From the IMG/VR virus record IMGVR_UViG_3300022920_000002, positions 1 through 64,000 of that record: a DNA stretch of 64,000 bases, one strand, 5' to 3'. Of the stretch, positions 59,774-64,000 are shown piece after piece. Within the stretch, counting starts at the first letter, position 1. Every line of letters starts with the position of its first letter. Both the position numbers and the translations under genes were made by a program. The notes beneath the pieces were generated by a model. The model was not told the origin of the DNA, searched no databases, and worked only from the letters and a program-made list of their open reading frames with translations. Source of the stretch: a virus.

Positions 59774-59782
59774 TTATATATC
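59774..59782 (-). promoter_or_regulatory. Late-promoter-like element GATATATAA upstream of the giant gene
   Basis: The minus strand reads GATATATAATAGAG about 37 bases upstream of the ATG at 59736, in the 76-base gap after the baseplate-like gene. It is followed at once by a 7-bp hairpin in the leader. Confidence 0.5.
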
Positions 59783-59812
59783 AAGATTATTATCTAACTA
59801 AATGAAGGATAG

Positions 59813-62800
59813 CTATTGTACTATGTTTCTACCGTTGGACTGAGTATACCATACTTGTCCAGTTACCGGTAGCGATCTAGTCAATCTAGCAGCTTTAATA
59901 GAATTTAAGTTTTTACCTTTAGGGCTGTATTTAGCAAACACTTCTAAGTCAAATGAAAACTGTTCATCATACTTGTCGAAAATATCTAAGCCAATCTTTT
60001 TAGTATATGTTAAGTTACTATAAGCTAATCTAGCAAATCCTCCAATTCTACCAGTATCTAAATCTTCATTATTTCCAAAGTAATCTGTCATTCTATATTG
60101 GAAAACAATGTCTATTGAAACTGCGTTAGATTCATTATCTTTTTTAGGGTTAATTGATTTTTTACTTCTTCTAGTATCACCACCAACTTTTAAAGTATTA
60201 ACATTAATTGGAGACATGAATAGAAATGCACCACAAGATCTACCACCTAATAAATATTGGTCACTTTCTTCAAATGACATTTTAATAGGTCTTCCTAGCG
60301 GATCGTTTGGCGTAATAGCACTTAAACCTCTACCATTATGGTATGCTGTTTGTTGTTTTGATTTCTTAACATCTAATAAAGAATTGTAACCAAAGAAACT
60401 AAATAAAGTTGCTCCTGTAGCAATACTTGCAGTTTTTGGCATAGAAACAACCATGGCCTTACGTGCATTATCTACATTAAAAGAACCTGCATCATTAGCA
60501 TCTTCCCATAAATTCTCTATAACAGGATGATCTTTATGCATATACAAACCTCTATTGTATTGGTATAAACCTATATCTCCTATGCTTGTTCTACTAGCTT
60601 TTGTTTCGTCCCATATTTCAGATGAGCCATAAACAGTTGATCCAGCACCGGCTTCAAAATCACCAGCCCAAATAAAATCGTTTACACCATTAGTAACTGT
60701 TAATGTAGTACCTGAATTGTAACTCATTTCATGTTCGTAATCTGTAATATCGTCACCGCTAGCAGTTTCAACTGGTTCAATAACATAATGTGGATTTTGA
60801 TTAGCAACATCCATAAATCTACTATAAACAAATTGACCTCTTCTCTGTGCTGATTGATATGGAGCATCTCCAGATTCTTCAACATTCGATGTATCTACAT
60901 TTTGATATAAAATAGGTGATAAATCATATTTACCTTCTGTTAAGTAATACGTATCATTTTCTACTTTTCTATCTTTAGCATCTGCATTATTATCATTCGT
61001 TTCAATACCGAAGCCGTTTGTAGACTCGGTTGAATTAGAATCAGAAGATCTATATGCAGCTTTTTCTCTATCTCCAACAAGTCTAGTAATTAATTCTAAT
61101 TTAGTTGCTTTACTATTTTCTAGTTGTAACTTAAATGTTTTGTTTACAATAGCTCCTTTTCTAATAGTTAAATCAGCAACCTCATCTCTATAATATCCTC
61201 CAAACAATTGGACTGTTTGATTATTACTTACGTTTGTAACTGTACCATCTTCTGAAACAAGCTTAACAATAAGTTCTCCAACTTCAGCTTCAACACTACC
61301 TTTAAGAGCTGCAATCTGAGCTTCGAGTTCCGCAATCTTGTCATATACAGAAATTGGCTTTTGTTCTGGGGATAAGAATCCAGATGCAATATTAGTTGCA
61401 ATGTGAGCATAATAACTTTCGTTAGCTGTAAAAGAATCTCCAACGTGAGTGTAAATACCTTGAGCATTTAATTCTTCCGTCATTCTTACTCTAGCTAATT
61501 CAGCTAGGTTAGCTTCAACTGTTGCAGCAATATCTGTTGTGTCTATTTCTGCTTCTGGGAATCCAACCGTCATAGGCTCTGACCAATCAGACATAATAGG
61601 GTTTTGAGGATAACCTGCTTCTGAAATAGATTTAACTCTAATTTCTACAGTTTCACCCTGACTAATTGGAATATCTAATTGATTAAAGTTAATCTCTTGA
61701 CCATCTTCAACTTTAGGGTTTTGCCATGTAAATTTAGTAGCAACGCTTCCGTCGGCTGCAACTGTTTTTAATCTAGGTCTTACTTTAGTTTTATATTCGT
61801 TCCAATTTGAAAATACCGCTGTCTTTTCTCTAGCGCCATCTTTAAATTTAAGTTGAGAAGCTTCACCTGATTTACCAGATGTAGATAAGTATCTATATGA
61901 TACGATAAATTGTACAACTTCTTGATCGGCAGTATCTGCAACCTGTTTAGCTGTAGGAGTAGCCCAAAAACCTCTAATTCTATATTTAGCTTTTATGTTC
62001 TTAACATTAGAACTAGAAGAAATACTTTGAATCTGATTTACTACTGAATTAAAAAGTTTTGCTTCAGAAGTTCTTTCTTGAATTAATGAAGATAATTCAG
62101 ATCTATCTTTATCTCTCTGCACTTTAGATTCGTACTTCTTAGTAGAAATCTCTTCACGCTTTTTAGAAATTGTAGAATCTAATTTCTTAACCGCCTCATC
62201 AACTGTAATTTTATCAGCTGATAATTTAGAAATTTTATCTTTAGAATCATTAGCAGTTAAATGCTTATTAATAGCTACTACTTTAAAGTTCTCACCATCT
62301 AATACTGGAGCATCAGGTGTAACACCGCTTGCTGCAGGAGGAATTGAATCCACTTTAAGAGCTTCAATCATTCTACTGAAATCTGCTACGTTATCTTTAT
62401 AGTACTCAGCTAGGGTGATTTGAACACCATCATCTTGAGTAATTAATAATTCGTTTGTGTAATAACCAACACCAGGTGACCAGTTCTCAGCTAATAGCTT
62501 TGATTCTGGATCTATTGCTTTCATAAACATTAAGACTCTCTCGTTGAATCCACATGGTACCTCAATCTTTAAGTTATTATCTTCGCTCTTATAGATACCA
62601 ACTATGCCTACTCCGTTTACTCCAATTTTAATTGGCTCATAGCCCTCAATCAATCTAAGCTCAACCTGTCTAGCTGAAGAATCCAGCTTGTCAATTACAT
62701 ATCTTGTATTTCTAGATCCACCATTAACCATTAATTCATCTCCAACGGTTAGTAATTCAGTCTGATCTAAATCTTTAGTTTTATCAGAATATGTTAATTT

Positions 62801-63523
62801 ATCTAATGTATATAATTTAATAGCTTGTTTTGTAGTAACTCCATCAACTAAAACTTCTCTTTGAGAATTTGAAATTGATATAACATCAAACTTACCAGTG
62901 TATTGACCAGTTCTATATGGCATATCTCTTAACTCTTCGTCAACGATATATGCAATATTATTATTAACAACATCATTAAGTACTGTTAAGTAATTTAAGT
63001 TCTCTTGGTTTCTATAATTGTCATTAAAGAAGTTAACCGCAACATCATTCGTTGAATCAAATATAATTCTTTTAACTAAAACTCTTTCAGTATCATTTGG
63101 AACTTGTCCACTAACATCAAACGCAGTTTTAAGCATTGGATTTAAGAAATCTTCTGCAAAATAGTTTGGAGATGTTGTAAATAGTACAGGTTTAGAAACT
63201 GCTGTAAGGTCGTTTGCTGGAGTTTTAAGAGAAGATGTAATAATATTTTGATAAGTTCCATCTGGTAACTTAATCTTAGTTGTACCTTTACCTAATCCTG
63301 TCAGAGCTTTAAGATTAGTATCTAATCTTTGCAACTCTTTTTGCATAAATCCAAATCCGGGAATAGACACTATTTTAGTGCCCTCGTCAGTAAGTATTTC
63401 TAATGGAATACTTTTTTGCTCGGTTGTAACTGCTTCGTTAATTCTTTCAAAAGTTTTTAACGAGTTAGTATTAAGCTCTAAGAGCTTTTTTAAAGAGTTA
63501 GAAATAGAGTTGTTTGTGTTCAT
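59813..63523 (-). CDS. Large virion/baseplate-like structural protein
   Basis: The 1,236-residue protein starts with a helical region (NSISNSLKKLLELNTNSLKTFERINE), then PGFGFMQKELQRLDTNLKALTGLG and KIKLPDGTYQNI. A coiled-coil segment lies at about 435-500 (SKLSADKITVDEAVKKLDSTISKKREEIS), and a fibronectin-III-like stretch (VQFIVSYRYLSTSGKSGEAS ... VEIRVKSISEAGYPQNP) follows. The last 400 residues are beta-rich. This resembles large T4-like baseplate wedge or tail proteins of aquatic phages, but no exact T4 counterpart is evident. It starts two bases from the stop of the next upstream gene. Confidence 0.7.
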   Translation of the reverse strand: MNTNNSISNSLKKLLELNTNSLKTFERINEAVTTEQKSIPLEILTDEGTKIVSIPGFGFMQKELQRLDTNLKALTGLGKGTTKIKLPDGTYQNIITSSLKTPANDLTAVSKPVLFTTSPNYFAEDFLNPMLKTAFDVSGQVPNDTERVLVKRIIFDSTNDVAVNFFNDNYRNQENLNYLTVLNDVVNNNIAYIVDEELRDMPYRTGQYTGKFDVISISNSQREVLVDGVTTKQAIKLYTLDKLTYSDKTKDLDQTELLTVGDELMVNGGSRNTRYVIDKLDSSARQVELRLIEGYEPIKIGVNGVGIVGIYKSEDNNLKIEVPCGFNERVLMFMKAIDPESKLLAENWSPGVGYYTNELLITQDDGVQITLAEYYKDNVADFSRMIEALKVDSIPPAASGVTPDAPVLDGENFKVVAINKHLTANDSKDKISKLSADKITVDEAVKKLDSTISKKREEISTKKYESKVQRDKDRSELSSLIQERTSEAKLFNSVVNQIQSISSSSNVKNIKAKYRIRGFWATPTAKQVADTADQEVVQFIVSYRYLSTSGKSGEASQLKFKDGAREKTAVFSNWNEYKTKVRPRLKTVAADGSVATKFTWQNPKVEDGQEINFNQLDIPISQGETVEIRVKSISEAGYPQNPIMSDWSEPMTVGFPEAEIDTTDIAATVEANLAELARVRMTEELNAQGIYTHVGDSFTANESYYAHIATNIASGFLSPEQKPISVYDKIAELEAQIAALKGSVEAEVGELIVKLVSEDGTVTNVSNNQTVQLFGGYYRDEVADLTIRKGAIVNKTFKLQLENSKATKLELITRLVGDREKAAYRSSDSNSTESTNGFGIETNDNNADAKDRKVENDTYYLTEGKYDLSPILYQNVDTSNVEESGDAPYQSAQRRGQFVYSRFMDVANQNPHYVIEPVETASGDDITDYEHEMSYNSGTTLTVTNGVNDFIWAGDFEAGAGSTVYGSSEIWDETKASRTSIGDIGLYQYNRGLYMHKDHPVIENLWEDANDAGSFNVDNARKAMVVSMPKTASIATGATLFSFFGYNSLLDVKKSKQQTAYHNGRGLSAITPNDPLGRPIKMSFEESDQYLLGGRSCGAFLFMSPINVNTLKVGGDTRRSKKSINPKKDNESNAVSIDIVFQYRMTDYFGNNEDLDTGRIGGFARLAYSNLTYTKKIGLDIFDKYDEQFSFDLEVFAKYSPKGKNLNSIKAARLTRSLPVTGQVWYTQSNGRNIVQ

Positions 63524-63524
63524 A

Positions 63525-64000
63525 TTATCTTAAAATATCTGCTTCAAATACATAATTAGATGGATCCATACATACAATTTCAATATAAGGAGTTGTCGTT
63601 ATCAACTGCGATGGGTCGATATTAACAACTGCTTGATTAAAACCTGTAGAAGTACTTGTCCAAATTTTTATATTATTTCCGTTAATGTCAATGTTATCCA
63701 GTGCGACTCTAAATATTTGTCCTTTAGTCCAACCTATCGTAGAATCATCAATGTATATATTAAGATTTCCATTGAAGGGTTGGGCGTCGATTAAGTTTTT
63801 TAAACTTAATCTATTTGAGAACGAAACTAGTTTAGACCAAACACCATAAGTGTTTGCAAACGTTGGGTTAAATATGTTCCCTGATGTCAATTGACCAGAT
63901 ATTGTTTTAGCAGCAATATCCCATCTAAACACGTCAGAGATAGCATAACCATCGACGGTGTTATTTACTTTTATCTTTCCTGCAATAGATTTATCAACAG
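63525..64000 (-). CDS. Structural protein, partial (N-terminus beyond right edge)
   Basis: The reading frame stays open from the stop at 63525 to the right edge (158 visible codons). A GTG at 63932 could be mistaken for a start, but the codons before it (VDKSIAGKIKVNNTVDGYAI) read through without a stop and with the same composition, so the gene most likely begins outside. Visible sequence is beta-rich with LNIYIDDSTIGWTKGQIFRVAL and ends in YIEIVCMDPSNYVFEADILR. Probably a tail or baseplate protein of the same operon. Confidence 0.7.
   Translation of the reverse strand, partial: VDKSIAGKIKVNNTVDGYAISDVFRWDIAAKTISGQLTSGNIFNPTFANTYGVWSKLVSFSNRLSLKNLIDAQPFNGNLNIYIDDSTIGWTKGQIFRVALDNIDINGNNIKIWTSTSTGFNQAVVNIDPSQLITTTPYIEIVCMDPSNYVFEADILR

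Noticed and set aside
59813-63523. Capsid-targeting tag on the large structural protein (LKTFERINE|A near residue 30)
   Set aside because: The match is not at the N-terminus and the protein looks like a baseplate component, which would not be in the prohead; short xNE triplets are common in this AT-rich genome.
63525-63932. 135-codon gene starting with GTG at 63932
   Set aside because: The frame continues open to the window edge with similar composition, so the gene is more likely cut by the right boundary.
1-64000. CRISPR array, insertion sequence, integrase or attachment site
   Set aside because: No spaced direct repeats, transposase or integrase motifs were seen; the tandem repeats present are coding (scaffold and internal protein).

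Overview
This 64 kb window is part of the genome of a large T4-like myovirus, almost certainly infecting a Bacteroidetes/Flavobacteriia-type host. The T4 assignment rests on a broad set of recognisable core proteins: gp23 capsid, a gp21 protease fused to scaffold, gp20 portal, gp4, gp55, gp15, gp46/47, gp41, UvsX, gp43, gp45, NrdA/B, UvsW, UvsY, gp61 and gp32. The host guess rests on high AT content, gene starts preceded by A-rich leaders without Shine-Dalgarno sequences, and a phage-encoded outer-membrane protein whose signal peptide ends in the Bacteroidetes-typical ANA|Q. Every gene except one (43681-44013) is on the minus strand, so transcription runs from high to low coordinates.

Layout from left to right. 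1-10 kb is the head and neck module: capsid, protease-scaffold, core protein, portal, gp4-like completion protein, gp55-like late sigma factor and gp15-like sheath terminator. 10-18 kb is recombination and replication: gp46, gp47, a gp33-like candidate, gp41, a 2OG-Fe(II) oxygenase, UvsX, the C-terminal half of DNA polymerase and the clamp. 19-24 kb carries an outer-membrane protein, NrdA, NrdB and the N-terminal half of DNA polymerase, which is split between motifs A and B. 24-29 kb holds nucleotide and possible DNA-modification enzymes (dUTPase/MazG-like, fold-type-II PLP enzyme, an aGPT-Pplase2/amino acid:DNA transferase-like candidate, an SGNH-like protein) and a PPP phosphatase. 29-39 kb is a block of probable internal head proteins. 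Several begin with a sequence resembling the T4 capsid-targeting peptide (MKTYQEFIAE) and a gp21-type (I/L)xE cleavage site. The block includes a CCA/poly(A)-type nucleotidyltransferase, a KxDG ligase-like protein and a ligase-NMN adenylyltransferase fusion. 39-43 kb has UvsW, UvsY, gp61 and gp32. 44-64 kb is the tail region: RuvC-like nuclease, tail-tube-like protein, spanin-like protein, a collagen-like fibre protein ending in a Hint domain, a 2,735-residue adhesin-like protein and large baseplate-like proteins.

Two recurrent promoter-like elements fit this organisation. A GATATATAA-type element lies just upstream of many structural and internal-head genes and largely avoids replication genes; the gp55 homologue is a natural candidate to read it. 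A different conserved block ending in CGTATATTAGTAC precedes small genes, the only plus-strand gene and, in weaker form, gp32, and may be an early or middle promoter. The main novelty candidates are the virion-packaged RNA-repair/nucleotidyl-transfer toolkit inferred from the targeting peptides, the possible thymine-hypermodification cluster, the widely separated split polymerase, and the Hint domain on a tail fibre. Assignments come from reading motifs by eye; no database search was run.
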